The notes beneath the pieces are model-generated. The model did no database searches. It saw only the letters and a program-made list of their open reading frames with translations, and had not been told where the DNA came from. From JALZMG01 sp963739975 (GTDB taxonomy: Bacteria; Actinomycetota; Acidimicrobiia; Acidimicrobiales; Ilumatobacteraceae), in assembly GCA_963739975.1 (NCBI GenBank), contig CAVUCK010000001.1:1-64000 (forward strand): a stretch of DNA of 64,000 nucleotides, in the 5' to 3' direction. Positions 9,006 to 17,780 of the stretch are shown here, one piece after another; positions within the stretch are counted from its first letter, which is position 1, and each line of letters opens with the position of its first letter. A program made the translations under genes and the position numbers.

Positions 9006-9682
9006 GCGCGCTCAATCGCCTGCAGATCGCGTGGCGCGCCGCCCAGGACATTTTGGACGGCCAGGTGGTCAATCTCGGCATCGGCCTGCCGGTGCATTGC
9101 TCGGACTATCTGCGGCCCGAGCTCGACGTGATCCTGCAGTCGGAGAACGGCGTGGTCGGCGTCGGCCCGCTCGCCGCGCCCGAGGCGGCCGACACCGACC
9201 TGGTCGACGCCGGCAGCCGCCGCATCACGCTGCGCCCGGGCGCCTCGATCGTCGACTCGTCGTGGTCGTTCGCGATGATCCGCGGCGGCCACATCGACGT
9301 GACGATTTTGGGCGCGTTCGAGGTGGCGGCGAACGGCGACCTCGCAAACTGGGACATGCGCGTGCCGAACCGCGGGCCGCTGGTCGGCGGCGCGATGGAT
9401 CTCGCGGCCTCGGCGCGCGAGGTGCGGGTGATCATGGAGCACGTGACGCGCAAGGGCGCGCCGCGCCTGCTGGAGAAATGCGCGCTTCCGCTCACGGCGG
9501 TGCGCTGCGTCAGCCGGGTCTACACCGACCTCGCGGTGGTCGACGTCATGCCTGAGGGCTTCGTCGTCCGTGAAATCGTCGAGATCAGCCGCGCGGAGCT
9601 GCAACAGAAGACCGGCGCGCCGCTCAAGTTCGCGGCGGACTGCAAGCCGCTCGTCGCGCCCCCGATTGCGTTGCCAGATTGA
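9002..9682 (+). CDS. CoA-transferase subunit B
   Basis: Beta subunit (226 aa) of the same CoA transferase. The SENGVVGVGP block contains Glu48, the residue that forms the thioester in family I enzymes. The N-terminus DGQVVNLGIGLPVHCSDYL is the usual VNLGIGLP motif, and GGHIDVTILGAFEVAANGDLANW is also diagnostic. The start overlaps subunit A by 4 bases. It is followed by a 91-bp palindromic repeat before the hydrolase gene. Confidence 0.87.
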   Translation: MSALNRLQIAWRAAQDILDGQVVNLGIGLPVHCSDYLRPELDVILQSENGVVGVGPLAAPEAADTDLVDAGSRRITLRPGASIVDSSWSFAMIRGGHIDVTILGAFEVAANGDLANWDMRVPNRGPLVGGAMDLAASAREVRVIMEHVTRKGAPRLLEKCALPLTAVRCVSRVYTDLAVVDVMPEGFVVREIVEISRAELQQKTGAPLKFAADCKPLVAPPIALPD

Positions 9683-9686
9683 TACT

Positions 9687-9777
9687 CCGTCATGCCCGGG
9701 CGAAGTCCCGGGCATCCACGTCTTTTCGGTGTGTCGTTGAAGACGTGGATGGCCGGGACTTCGCCCGGCCATGACGG
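9687..9777. repeat. large intergenic palindrome (CGTCATGCCCGGGC type)
   Basis: Two 38-nt arms, 9687-9724 and 9740-9777, form a nearly complete inverted repeat around a 15-nt loop. Each arm also contains its own small hairpin (CCCGGGC-GAAGT-CCCGGGC on the left). The text CGTCATGCCCGGGC...CCACGTCTT is a hallmark intergenic repeat of Bradyrhizobium and Rhodopseudomonas relatives, which is the best lineage marker for the first half of the window. It may also stop transcription after the CoA-transferase genes. Confidence 0.8.
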
Positions 9778-9799
9778 TGGAGAGAGCGAGAATGAGACC

Positions 9800-10588
9800 A
9801 TGAACTTCATCGAGGTGAACGGCGTCTCGCTGCGCTACGACGTGCAGGGCAGCGGAAAGCCGCTGGTGCTGATCCACGAGATGGGCGGCACGATCGAGAG
9901 CTGGGACCTCGTCGTGCCGGCGCTCGCCGCGACACGCCGCGTGATCCGCTACGACACGCGCGGCGCCGGCTTCTCGGAGAAGATCCGCGGCGTGCTGAAG
10001 ATCGCCACCATGACCAACGACCTGATCGCGCTCCTCGATGCGCTCGGCATCAACGAGAAGGTCGCGCTCGCCGGCACCGCGGTCGGCGGCGCGATCGCGC
10101 TGCACACCGCGGTGCGCCACCCGGACCGCATCAGCGCCGCGATCGTGTCGAGCCCCGCGACCGCGATCCCCGAGGCGAGCCGCGCCGCCGTGCTGGAGCG
10201 CGTCGCACGGTTCGAGCGCGACGGCCTGCGCTTCGCGGTCGATGCGACCGCCGACAACGGCTATCCGGCCGAATTGCGGGCGGACCAGGCGAAATTCGCG
10301 GCGTTCCGCGCGCGCTGGCTCGCCAACGATCCGGTGAGCTTCGCCAGCATCTACCGCATGCTCGCCGCCATGGATCTTTCGCCGGAATTCCACGCGATCA
10401 AATGCCCGGTGCTGGTGATCGGCGGCGAATACGACCGCGGCCGGCCGCCGCATGTGGTCGAGCCGGTCGCGAAGGCGATCCCGGGCGCGGAGTTCAAGGT
10501 GCTGCCGACCGGGCACTATGCGGCGCTGCAGACGCCGGAGCTGATGGTCGAGGCGATCGAAGGATTTTTGGGAGAGGTCGGAGCGTAG
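9800..10588 (+). CDS. alpha/beta-fold hydrolase lacking the usual Ser nucleophile
   Basis: Intact 262-aa alpha/beta-hydrolase. The oxyanion strand is LVLIHEMGGTIESWD, and the late His is in VLPTGHYAALQTPE, as in 3-oxoadipate enol-lactonase-like proteins. The nucleophile elbow reads AGTAVGGAIAL, so the G-x-S-x-G serine is Ala. Either it is inactive as an esterase or it belongs to a subgroup using other chemistry. Its ATG at 9800 follows GAGAACGAG-like purine text. A fragment very similar to residues about 128-232 recurs at 23,990-24,280. It is downstream of a CoA transferase in the same direction. Confidence 0.85.
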   Translation: MNFIEVNGVSLRYDVQGSGKPLVLIHEMGGTIESWDLVVPALAATRRVIRYDTRGAGFSEKIRGVLKIATMTNDLIALLDALGINEKVALAGTAVGGAIALHTAVRHPDRISAAIVSSPATAIPEASRAAVLERVARFERDGLRFAVDATADNGYPAELRADQAKFAAFRARWLANDPVSFASIYRMLAAMDLSPEFHAIKCPVLVIGGEYDRGRPPHVVEPVAKAIPGAEFKVLPTGHYAALQTPELMVEAIEGFLGEVGA

Positions 10589-10749
10589 AGTGAAGGGTCG
10601 GATCCCAACGCGCTGTCACGGCGCCGTTGTGGCCGCAATCGGCCCGAAGGCGGAATTCGTTACTCAATTCGAGCTCTTCAGGCTCCGACCGAAACGCAGG
10701 TCAGCCAAACGACATGTACGCGTTTGCCTTCGGCCGATATGTTCGAGTT

Positions 10750-11457
10750 ATGACTTGCTCCGTTCTTCTGGACCTCGACGGCACCTTGATTGATTCGCAG
10801 CCCGGCATTCTTGCAAGCTGCCTTGCTGCATTGCGCGGCCTTGGACACGAGCCGGATGAAACCCTCGACATACGACGCGTTATCGGGCCACCGCTCGAAG
10901 ACGTGATGCAGGCCCTGTTGCAGCCATATGGAGACGGCAGAGTTGGCGAAGCGGTAGCAGCCTATCGTCAACACTATGGTGAAAGTGGGCTCTTCGGAAG
11001 CGAGCCTTATCCGGGAGTTGGCAGGTCCCTTGAAGAGATGAAGCGCGCCGGATTGCGAATCTATCTAGCCACGTCGAAGCGGGTGATTTTCGCGAGCCGC
11101 ATTCTGGAGCATCTGGGCTTCGCCACATACTTCGATGGCATCTATGGCTCAGTGCCGGGCGGCGAGCTGGATCACAAGCCTGAACTGCTCGCCTATATTT
11201 TGTCCAAGCATGATATCTCGCCTTCCCGCAGTCTGATGGTCGGGGACCGCCGGTACGACATTTCCGGGGCCCATGCTGTCGGAATGCGCGGCCTTGGCGT
11301 GCTGTGGGGTTATGGCACCCGAGACGAGCTTGAAACCGCTGGCGCGGATCAGCTGGTGGAAACCGCTGCTGATCTCGCCCGGACGGTTCTCTCGATGATC
11401 AGAGGGAAATCCGCGTGCCGGACCGGTCCTGCGGCTCCATTTGGGCAAGCAACCTGA
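10750..11457 (+). CDS. HAD-family hydrolase, phosphoglycolate-phosphatase-like
   Basis: Intact 235-aa haloacid-dehalogenase-type phosphatase. Motif I is LLDLDGTLIDSQPGI (nucleophile and acid Asp), motif II is YLATSKR, motif III is the Lys in LDHKPELLAYIL, and motif IV is MVGDRRYDISGAHAVG. The helical cap fits the Gph/PGP (subtype IA) group; the IASCLAALRGLG cap start is typical. It has a 160-bp upstream gap after the hydrolase gene and is convergent with the L,D-transpeptidase-like gene. It probably acts on a small phosphate monoester; phosphoglycolate is only the closest named activity. Base composition is a little lower in GC than its neighbours. Confidence 0.85.
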   Translation: MTCSVLLDLDGTLIDSQPGILASCLAALRGLGHEPDETLDIRRVIGPPLEDVMQALLQPYGDGRVGEAVAAYRQHYGESGLFGSEPYPGVGRSLEEMKRAGLRIYLATSKRVIFASRILEHLGFATYFDGIYGSVPGGELDHKPELLAYILSKHDISPSRSLMVGDRRYDISGAHAVGMRGLGVLWGYGTRDELETAGADQLVETAADLARTVLSMIRGKSACRTGPAAPFGQAT

Positions 11458-11566
11458 TATCGGCTATTGGACCCAACTCGGGCATGGGCGGTCTGCGCGG
11501 CGAGGGCGGCTTCGAAGGCCAGTTCGGCAAAGGATCTGACGGAACGCGCCGCGCACCGGGTCTTGA

Positions 11567-13186
11567 TCACCAGCGCTGTTGCTCACGACGATAGTACTGG
11601 TTGCCGAACCAACCCGGATTGCCAGGTTGCGAGCCCCAGTTGCGCCGGGGGCCGGCTTGGGAGCCCCAATTCCGCTGATCGTCCCAGCTGCGCGGAGAAG
11701 AATAGCCGGTTTGCGGGCCCCAGCCGCGCTGGAAAAGGGAGCCGAAGCGGTCGTCACCCCAGACGTCGCCGCTCGCAACGAGATCATCGGCCGTGGGCTG
11801 GCGCGTCACAAAACCGCCCTGGGGGTGGTTGCTCAGCACCGCGACGAACTCGGTGCGATAGTTGGTCTCGTCGCTCAGCGGCTCGTCCGAGACGATGATC
11901 GAGGATCGCGGCAAGGCGGTCGGCGCGATGCGATCGAGCACATCCTGCGGGATGGTAATGCGGTCCAGCGCGTCCCTGGCGCTGCCGGCGTCGTCGATCG
12001 TGACCGCGGTCCAGCGCAGTCCCGCGTCGTTGCGCGCCACAGCGGTGAACACATGCGTGCCGATCGGCCTGTCGGGATTGCGGATCGCGATCGGAACCTC
12101 GATGGACGAATCGAACACCTCGCCCCCATCCGGCAGCGGTTTGCGCGTGTTGCGTCGCACGTAAAGCCTTTGCGTCGCGCGGCTGATGTAGATCGAGACC
12201 GGCTCGAGCGCGAGCTTCGCCTCGCCCGCCGCCTTGGCGGAGGCGGCCTTCCTGGTCTCGGCCGCCTTGGCGGCATCCTTTGCGGCGGCGGCGGCGTCGC
12301 GCCTGGACTTCGCGTCGGCGCTGGCGGCGTCGAGCTGTGTCGCCAGTTCCGCAGCCTTGGCGGCGGCCTTCTGCTTCAGCTCCTCGGCTCGCGCCCTGGC
12401 CTGGTCGGTCTTTGCGGCGGCGAGCGTCCTGTCGGCAAACGCGAGCCCGGCGTCGGCGCGGGCCTTGAGCGATTCCAGCTTGCGGAGCGACGCCGCGAGC
12501 GGTGCTGTCTCCCGCGCCGTCGAGGCGGCAGCTTTCTTCGCCTCGTCGGCAGCCCTGGCGGCCTCCGCGGCCTCGCGGGCGAGTGGCTCGGCCCGCTCCG
12601 AAGCGGCCGCGATGGCCTCCGCGTTGGGCACGAGCAATGCCGGATGAGAAAACTCGACCGGAGCCGCGTCGTTCGGCGCGATGACGACGCGCATCCCGAT
12701 CCGCGTCTTGTCGAACAACTTCTCGGCAAAGCCGAAAGGCAGCCGCACGCAACCATGCGAGGCCGCATACCCGGGCAGCGGCCCGCCGTGCAGCGCGATG
12801 CCGTTCCAGGTGATGCGATGCATGTGGGGCATCCAGGCATCGTCATACATGTTCGAGCGGTGGTCGATTTTCTTCTCGACGACGGCGAAGACGCCGGCCG
12901 GCGTCTCGCGGCCCTTGACGCCGGTCGAGACCGGCGCGCGCAAAATCCAGCCGTCGGCGTCGTAGAGAGTGACCTGCTGGGACTTGATCGACACGATCGC
13001 CATGATCGGCTCGCCTGCATCGCGCGGCGCCGTCGCCTCGGTGGGCGGCGCGGGTCGAGCCTGTCTCGCGACGGCGTCGGCGGTCAGCGCGATCAGTGCG
13101 GCCATCGGCGCAAGCGTCAGCATGGCGGGAAGCCCCCGACGCTGCACTGCAGCGGTGGATTGCGCCGTTCCAGATTGCCTTGCCAT
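11567..13186 (-). CDS. L,D-transpeptidase (YkuD) protein with a second, degenerate domain
   Basis: Intact 539-aa exported protein. A hydrophobic N-terminal segment (about residues 18-40) is followed by a YkuD catalytic domain (residues about 61-175) with H133-GG...S143-H-G-C146-VRLP, the signature of peptidoglycan 3-3 cross-linking or lipoprotein-anchoring enzymes. Residues about 190-315 are an Ala/Lys/Glu-rich coiled coil. Residues about 318-470 look like a second YkuD-type fold (VSIYISRATQRLYVRR, IGTHVFTAVARND) with no catalytic Cys. The tail is Trp/Gly/Asn-rich with two copies of RNWGSQ. The envelope role is well supported; the second domain may bind the wall. Confidence 0.85.
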   Translation of the reverse strand: MARQSGTAQSTAAVQRRGLPAMLTLAPMAALIALTADAVARQARPAPPTEATAPRDAGEPIMAIVSIKSQQVTLYDADGWILRAPVSTGVKGRETPAGVFAVVEKKIDHRSNMYDDAWMPHMHRITWNGIALHGGPLPGYAASHGCVRLPFGFAEKLFDKTRIGMRVVIAPNDAAPVEFSHPALLVPNAEAIAAASERAEPLAREAAEAARAADEAKKAAASTARETAPLAASLRKLESLKARADAGLAFADRTLAAAKTDQARARAEELKQKAAAKAAELATQLDAASADAKSRRDAAAAAKDAAKAAETRKAASAKAAGEAKLALEPVSIYISRATQRLYVRRNTRKPLPDGGEVFDSSIEVPIAIRNPDRPIGTHVFTAVARNDAGLRWTAVTIDDAGSARDALDRITIPQDVLDRIAPTALPRSSIIVSDEPLSDETNYRTEFVAVLSNHPQGGFVTRQPTADDLVASGDVWGDDRFGSLFQRGWGPQTGYSSPRSWDDQRNWGSQAGPRRNWGSQPGNPGWFGNQYYRREQQRW

Positions 13187-13445
13187 GCCAGTCCCGATTG
13201 CGATGCCGGTCCGCTTGCGTCGACCAGGTGTCAGATCGCACTATTTGGGTGACTCACTGCTGCCAACACGCCGCCAATTTGCTCCTGGCAGCTATCGGCA
13301 CGGTTCGACGGCAACTCTATCATGAATGACGGCACGCATAAGGCAGACTTGCGGCTGCTCAACCGACGTGAGTGACCCAACCCGGGCATGGAGCTGGACG
13401 GGCTCGCGAAAAACCGATGAATTCGAAATCCGGTAACGACCGGCC

Positions 13446-14423
13446 CTACTCGGTCTTGATGCCCGCGAACTTGATCACCTTCGCCCACTTTTCGGTGGCA
13501 TCCGAGATGATCGTCCCGAATGCCGCAGGCGAGCCCCCGAGCACGGTGCCGCCCAGCTCGACGATCCGTGCCTTGACTTTGGCATCAGCGATGCCGGCAT
13601 TGAGCTCCTTGTTCAGCATGTCGATGATTTCGGCCGGGGTGTTCCTGGGCGCGCCGATGCCGGCAAAACCGCTGGCCTCATAACCAGGCACGAAGTCTCC
13701 CACCGTTGGAACGTCCGGCAGCACGTCCAATCGGGCCGCGGTCGTCACCGCCAGGGCACGCAGCTTGCCGCTCTTGATGTGCTCGATCGCTTCCGACACC
13801 GGACAGAAAATCACCTGCAAGTGGCCGCCGATCAGATCGGTGGTCGCAGGCGCGCCGCCCCGATACGGGACGTGGACCAAATTCACCCCGGTCATCATCT
13901 TGAAGAGCTCGCAGGAAATGTTTTGCGGCGTGCCGCTGCCGGCCGACCCGTAGTTGATCTTGCCCGGGTTCGCCTTGGCATAAGCGATGAACTCGGGGAT
14001 CGTCGTGGCCGGAACCGACGGATGCACCACGACCACGTATGCCAGCCGCGCGACGGCGATAACCGGCGCGATGTCCCGGATGAAGTCGAAATTGAGATTG
14101 GTGTAGAGCGCGGCATTGATCGCATGCGGGGTCACGATTTGCAGCAGCGTATAGCCATCTGCGGGTGCCTTCGCGACCGCCTCGGTGCCGATGTTGCCGC
14201 TGGCGCCGGCGCGGTTCTCAACGATGAATTGCTGGCCGAGGCGCTCCGACAGCCATTGACCCATCAGGCGCGCCTGGATGTCGGTAGCCCCGCCGGCGGG
14301 AAAGCCGACGATGATGCGCACCGGCCGCGACGGATAGGCTTGCGCCCGCGCAATGCCGGACACGGCCGGCAACGCAGCAGCACCCACGGCCAGATGCAAG
14401 AATGTGCGGCGGGGAAGTTTCAT
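13446..14423 (-). CDS. Bug-family tripartite tricarboxylate transporter binding protein
   Basis: Intact 325-aa periplasmic protein. The twin-arginine-like leader KLPRRTFLHLAVGAAAL ends near AQAYPSRPVRIIVGFPAGGATDIQ, the classic Bug N-terminus. PADGYTLLQIVTPHAIN, INYGSAGSGTPQNISCELFKMMTGVNLVHVPYRGG and PDVPTVGDFVPGYEASGFAGIGAPRNTP are all family blocks. A GGAGGGAGCATC ribosome site precedes the ATG. Unlike the copy at 41-999 it has no frameshift. No transporter membrane genes are adjacent, so it is an orphan receptor. Confidence 0.9.
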   Translation of the reverse strand: MKLPRRTFLHLAVGAAALPAVSGIARAQAYPSRPVRIIVGFPAGGATDIQARLMGQWLSERLGQQFIVENRAGASGNIGTEAVAKAPADGYTLLQIVTPHAINAALYTNLNFDFIRDIAPVIAVARLAYVVVVHPSVPATTIPEFIAYAKANPGKINYGSAGSGTPQNISCELFKMMTGVNLVHVPYRGGAPATTDLIGGHLQVIFCPVSEAIEHIKSGKLRALAVTTAARLDVLPDVPTVGDFVPGYEASGFAGIGAPRNTPAEIIDMLNKELNAGIADAKVKARIVELGGTVLGGSPAAFGTIISDATEKWAKVIKFAGIKTE

Positions 14424-14753
14424 GATGCTCCCTCCAAAGTCTGCGCACCATCGCGGACGTGCAATCCAGCAGGACGCAGTGGGAACAGACTACGCGCGTC
14501 TCATGAGGATGTGGAAGCGGTCAATGTCGTCTCTTGGCCCACTTTCGGTCATCGGCAGTGCCCGGCGATTACGCCACGGGAGATTGACAATGTACCCTCG
14601 GACGACCACCTTTTTGCGAGGTTGATACGACCCGCCGCTTGCGCCCTTCGGGGTATGGTGAACGTATCGCAGCGTTTCATAGCCTTTGCCCGAACGACGG
14701 GTCAGCAACGCAAGCCCTGGCACCCCTGTTTCGTTCAAGCAAAGGATCAAGAT
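14424..14753. other. 330-bp divergent intergenic region
   Basis: Lies between the divergent Bug and Clp-N genes. I see no gene, no repeat shared with the rest of the window, and no convincing terminator. It should contain promoters for both directions, but I cannot place a clear -35/-10 pair. Confidence 0.4.
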
Positions 14754-15422
14754 ATGCGCGACTTCCGCGATGCCAGAGCTATGGCAAATACACTGCGTGC
14801 GGCGCTCGCTGCCAAGGGTCTCAAGATCACCATCAGCGAAAGCCTCGAACTGATCGCCAAGGCGTTTGGCGTTGCCGATTGGAACACGCTGAGCGCCGCG
14901 GTTCGCGCGAAGGCGCCTGCTCCGCGCAATAAATTCTCCCCGTCGCCGCCCCCAGCCGCCGAAAGAGTTCTAGGACCAGGGCCGCACTTTTCGCGCGAGC
15001 TTGAGTCGACGCTGCACCGCGCTCTCGCCGGCGCCAATCACCGAGAGCATGATTACGCGACGCTGGAGCATCTCCTGCTCGCCCTGCTGGACGACCAGGA
15101 CGCTTCGGCAGTGATGAAGGCCTGCAACGTCGATCTTGGCGCGCTAAAAAAGAATCTCGCCAACTACATCGACAACGAGCTTACGGGACTGGCGAAATCC
15201 GACGGCAACGACGCCAGACCGACCTCTGCTTTTCAGCGCGTCGTTCAGCGTGCCGTGACCCACATCCAGTGGTCCGGTCGCGAGGAGGTTACCGGAGCCA
15301 ATGTGCTGCTGGCCATGTTCGCCGAGACAGAAAGCCCCGCCGCAAGGCTCCTTGGCGAGCAGGACATGACGCGTCAAGACGCGGTGAACTTCATCGTCCA
15401 CGACACCGGTGAGGCGAGCTGA
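14754..15422 (+). CDS. Clp N-terminal-domain protein with an N-terminal alpha-helical module
   Basis: Intact 222-aa protein, no signal peptide. Residues 1-52 (RDARAMANTLRAALAAKGLKITISESLELIAKAFGVADWNTLSAAV) form a small helical module that is often found before glyoxalase-like domains. Residues about 75-215 are a Clp repeat domain: FSRELESTLHRALAGANHREHDYATLEHLLLALLDD in the first repeat and FQRVVQRAVTHIQWSGREEVTGANVLLAMFAE in the second, as in ClpA/ClpC N-domains. No AAA+ ATPase follows, so it could be a stand-alone adaptor or a decoy for the ClpAP/ClpCP machine; that is inference. ATG at 14754 follows AAAGGATCAAGAT. Confidence 0.75.
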   Translation: MRDFRDARAMANTLRAALAAKGLKITISESLELIAKAFGVADWNTLSAAVRAKAPAPRNKFSPSPPPAAERVLGPGPHFSRELESTLHRALAGANHREHDYATLEHLLLALLDDQDASAVMKACNVDLGALKKNLANYIDNELTGLAKSDGNDARPTSAFQRVVQRAVTHIQWSGREEVTGANVLLAMFAETESPAARLLGEQDMTRQDAVNFIVHDTGEAS

Positions 15423-15485
15423 GACGCCGTAGCCCGCCGACCTCGCCAGCGGCGTTCTCCAATCACGCCTGAGGAGGCAGAAAGC

Positions 15486-15634
15486 GTAGCCCGCATGGAG
15501 CCCAAAAGCGCGTTTACGCGCGTCCATAGCCCGTCGAAGACGGGCGTGAGCGCCCTTTAGGACGCGCTATGGCGCAATGCGGGGTTCTTGCCGCGAGGTC
15601 GATCCCGGATTTCTCTGCGCTTCATCCGGCCTAC
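15486..15634. repeat. dispersed intergenic repeat, copy 2
   Basis: Begins GTAGCCCGCATGGAGCCC and ends ATCCGGCCTAC, with GCGCGTTTACGCGCG and GCGCTATGGCGCAATGCGG inside. It is nearly identical in its second half to the copy at 28,222-28,336 and related to 2,041-2,121. This copy carries an extra 30 bases (around CCCGTCGAAGACGGGCG hairpin text). It ends about 50 bases before the sugar-acid module, so it could mark the edge of a transferred or misjoined segment. Confidence 0.7.
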
Positions 15635-15682
15635 GACGCTGCTTGCGTACGTCACACAACCGTGCCTTCGAGGGTGCGAACC

Positions 15683-16432
15683 TCACAGCCTCAACCCGCC
15701 ATCGACCGCGATCTCGGCGCCGTTGATATAGGCGCCCGCGGGCGAGCAGAGCAGCAAGGCGGCGCCGACACAATCCTGCGGCGCGCCGAGCCGGCGCAAG
15801 GGAATCCGCTCCAGCACCGCCGCCTCATAGGCGGGATCGGCGAGGACGGCTCGGTTGCGGTCGGTCAGGATCGCGCCGGGCTTGATCACGTTGCAGGTGA
15901 TGCCGGGCTCGCGCAGGGTGCGGGCGAGGTTCAGGATCATGCTGGTCTGCGCGACCTTGGTGGCGGCGTAGTAGAAATGGCTCGGATTGGGCCGCACCTC
16001 CTGCACGCTGCCGATCGCGACGATGCGGCCGAAGCCGCGCACGATCATGCCGGGCAGGAAGGCCTGGATCAGGCGCACCGTGGCGTGGAGGTTGACTTCG
16101 CTCTGCAACGCGAGAGCGGCTTCGCTGATCCGGTCCCAGCCTTCCGGGATCTCGACCGAGGCGCACAGGATCAGGATGTCGGGACCGGGCCCTGCCTGCG
16201 CAAGCACCGCCCGCATCCGCTCGGGCGCCGCGGGATCGGCGAGGTCGTGAACGAGGCCGCGCGCCGTGAAGCCGCGGGCGCCGAGCTCGGCGACGGCGCG
16301 ATCGGTCGCCGCGCGGTCGCGGTCGTGCAGGATCACGCCGGCGCCGGCCTCGGCCAGTCCGGTTGCGATCGCAAGCCCGATCCCCCGCGCCGCGCCCGTC
16401 ACCAGGGCGACGCGTCCCTCCAGATGAGCCAT
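15683..16432 (-). CDS. SDR-family oxidoreductase
   Basis: Intact 249-aa short-chain dehydrogenase/reductase. The cofactor motif TGAARGIG is at residues about 12-19, the acidic HDRDR turn after beta-2 suggests NAD preference, the active site is YYAATK (Y-x-x-x-K) with a preceding IVAIGSVQE serine, and the C-terminal INGAEIAVDGGLRL is typical of classical SDRs. In place of NAG it has LCASVE, a less common variation. It is the last gene of the minus-strand group with two solute-binding proteins, 4 bases after the first. It probably oxidises the imported sugar or sugar acid (for example aldose/galactose to lactone); substrate unknown. Confidence 0.87.
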   Translation of the reverse strand: MAHLEGRVALVTGAARGIGLAIATGLAEAGAGVILHDRDRAATDRAVAELGARGFTARGLVHDLADPAAPERMRAVLAQAGPGPDILILCASVEIPEGWDRISEAALALQSEVNLHATVRLIQAFLPGMIVRGFGRIVAIGSVQEVRPNPSHFYYAATKVAQTSMILNLARTLREPGITCNVIKPGAILTDRNRAVLADPAYEAAVLERIPLRRLGAPQDCVGAALLLCSPAGAYINGAEIAVDGGLRL

Positions 16433-16436
16433 CGCC

Positions 16437-17734
16437 TCAGCCGAGCAGCGGACGCACGCGCTTCACCGCGTCGTCCATCGCGGTCTGCGCCGGCTTGATG
16501 CCGAGCACGGCCGCCTGCGTCTCCTCGATGAAGATGTCGTGGGCGCGGGCCTGCTCGTCGAAGGCCGGCAGATGGATGCGGCTTGCCTTCAGCGCCGCCG
16601 CCTCGTCGGCCGCATAGGGCAGCGCCGCCATCAGCTTGGGATCCGCATAGGTCGAGATCCGGGTCGGGCCGTTGCCGTTCAGCGCCATCGCGGTGGTGCC
16701 CGCCTTGGAGGAGAGCGCGCGGATCATCTCCCAGGCGAGCGGCTTCTGCTTCGCGTTCTTCGGGATCACCAGCGACCAGAATTCCACCGTCGGCGCAAAG
16801 GCGAGCTTGCCGGCGAGATCGGCCGCCATCGGCGGCAGCAGCGACTTGAAGCGGCCGCCATATTTGCCCTTGGCGGGGTCGTTGTAGGTGACCAGCCGGG
16901 CGAACGGGTTGATCGTCATCGCCGCCCGGCCCTGCTGCATCCAGGTGGTGATCTCCTCGTTGTTCACCGTCGCGAAATTCCGCGGCAGCACGCCCGTCTT
17001 GTAGAGGTCGGCGAGCAGCGCGAGCGCCTTGACCATGGGGGCCTCGGCCGCGACGAGCTTGCCGTCCGGCGTCATGTAGTCGCCGCCGAGGCAGCGCGCG
17101 ATGGTGAGGAAATTCGAGGCGAAGACGGCGGTGAAGGCGAGGCCGTGGACCTGCGTTCCGTCGTCGCGCTTGAAGGTGAGCTTGCGGGCGAGCTCGACCA
17201 GCTCCTCGAAATTCGCCGGCAGCCTGGTGACGCCGCGCTCCTCGAGCAGCGCCTCGTTGTAGATCAGCGCATTGGTGGCGTGGCGGACCGGGATGCCGTG
17301 CAGGGCGCCGTCGAGCCGCAGGGGCGCGACCAGGCCGGGCGCGAAATCGTCCGGCGTCCTCGAGCGGCGCCTCCTTCATCAGCGCATCCAGCGGCTCGAA
17401 CAGTTTGAGGTTGCGCGGCACGGCGCGGCCGTTGAGCAGATAGCCGACATCGATCGATGTTTCGGCCAGCGTGGCCTCGCGCAGCAGGCGCTCATGGATG
17501 GCGTTGATGTCGCCGAAGGTCACCCAGTTGACGTTCGCGCCGGCCTGCTTGCGCCAGGCCTCGGTGGCGTCGCCGCCGGGGCCGGTGGTGGCTGAGGTCT
17601 GGTGCACGCGGTGGCCGAGCGCGGTCAGCGTCTTGCCTTGCGCCACGGCGCGGCCGGCCAGCGCCAGAAGAGGCTGCGCCGGCTGCGAGCAGGCCGAAGC
17701 GGCGGCGCGAGAGTGAGATCGGGAATTTCGTCAT
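16437..17734 (-). CDS. ABC transporter extracellular sugar-binding protein, copy A (frameshifted)
   Basis: Family 1 (MalE/UgpB-like) periplasmic binding protein, about 430 aa. It starts MTKFPISLSRRRFGLLAAGAA, a twin-arginine-type leader. After indels near 17,650 and 17,365 the remaining frame gives PRNFATVNNEEITTWMQQGRAAMTINPFARLVTYNDP and ends DDAVKRVRPLLG. It shares that architecture and many blocks (LTALGHRVHQ versus NVFAHRVMQ, ADPKLMAALPYAADE versus ADAGFSGSVPYADEE) with the next gene, so the two are tandem paralogues. Two receptors for one permease pair would widen the substrate range. Confidence 0.85.
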
Positions 17735-17780
17735 GGCATTCCTCCGGATTTGTTCCGCACGATCGAGATATCTGTGAGGT

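Noticed and set aside
15423..15682. A gene in the 260-bp gap between the Clp-N and SDR genes
   Set aside because: Open frames there are the dispersed repeat read through; no start with a ribosome site and no family match.
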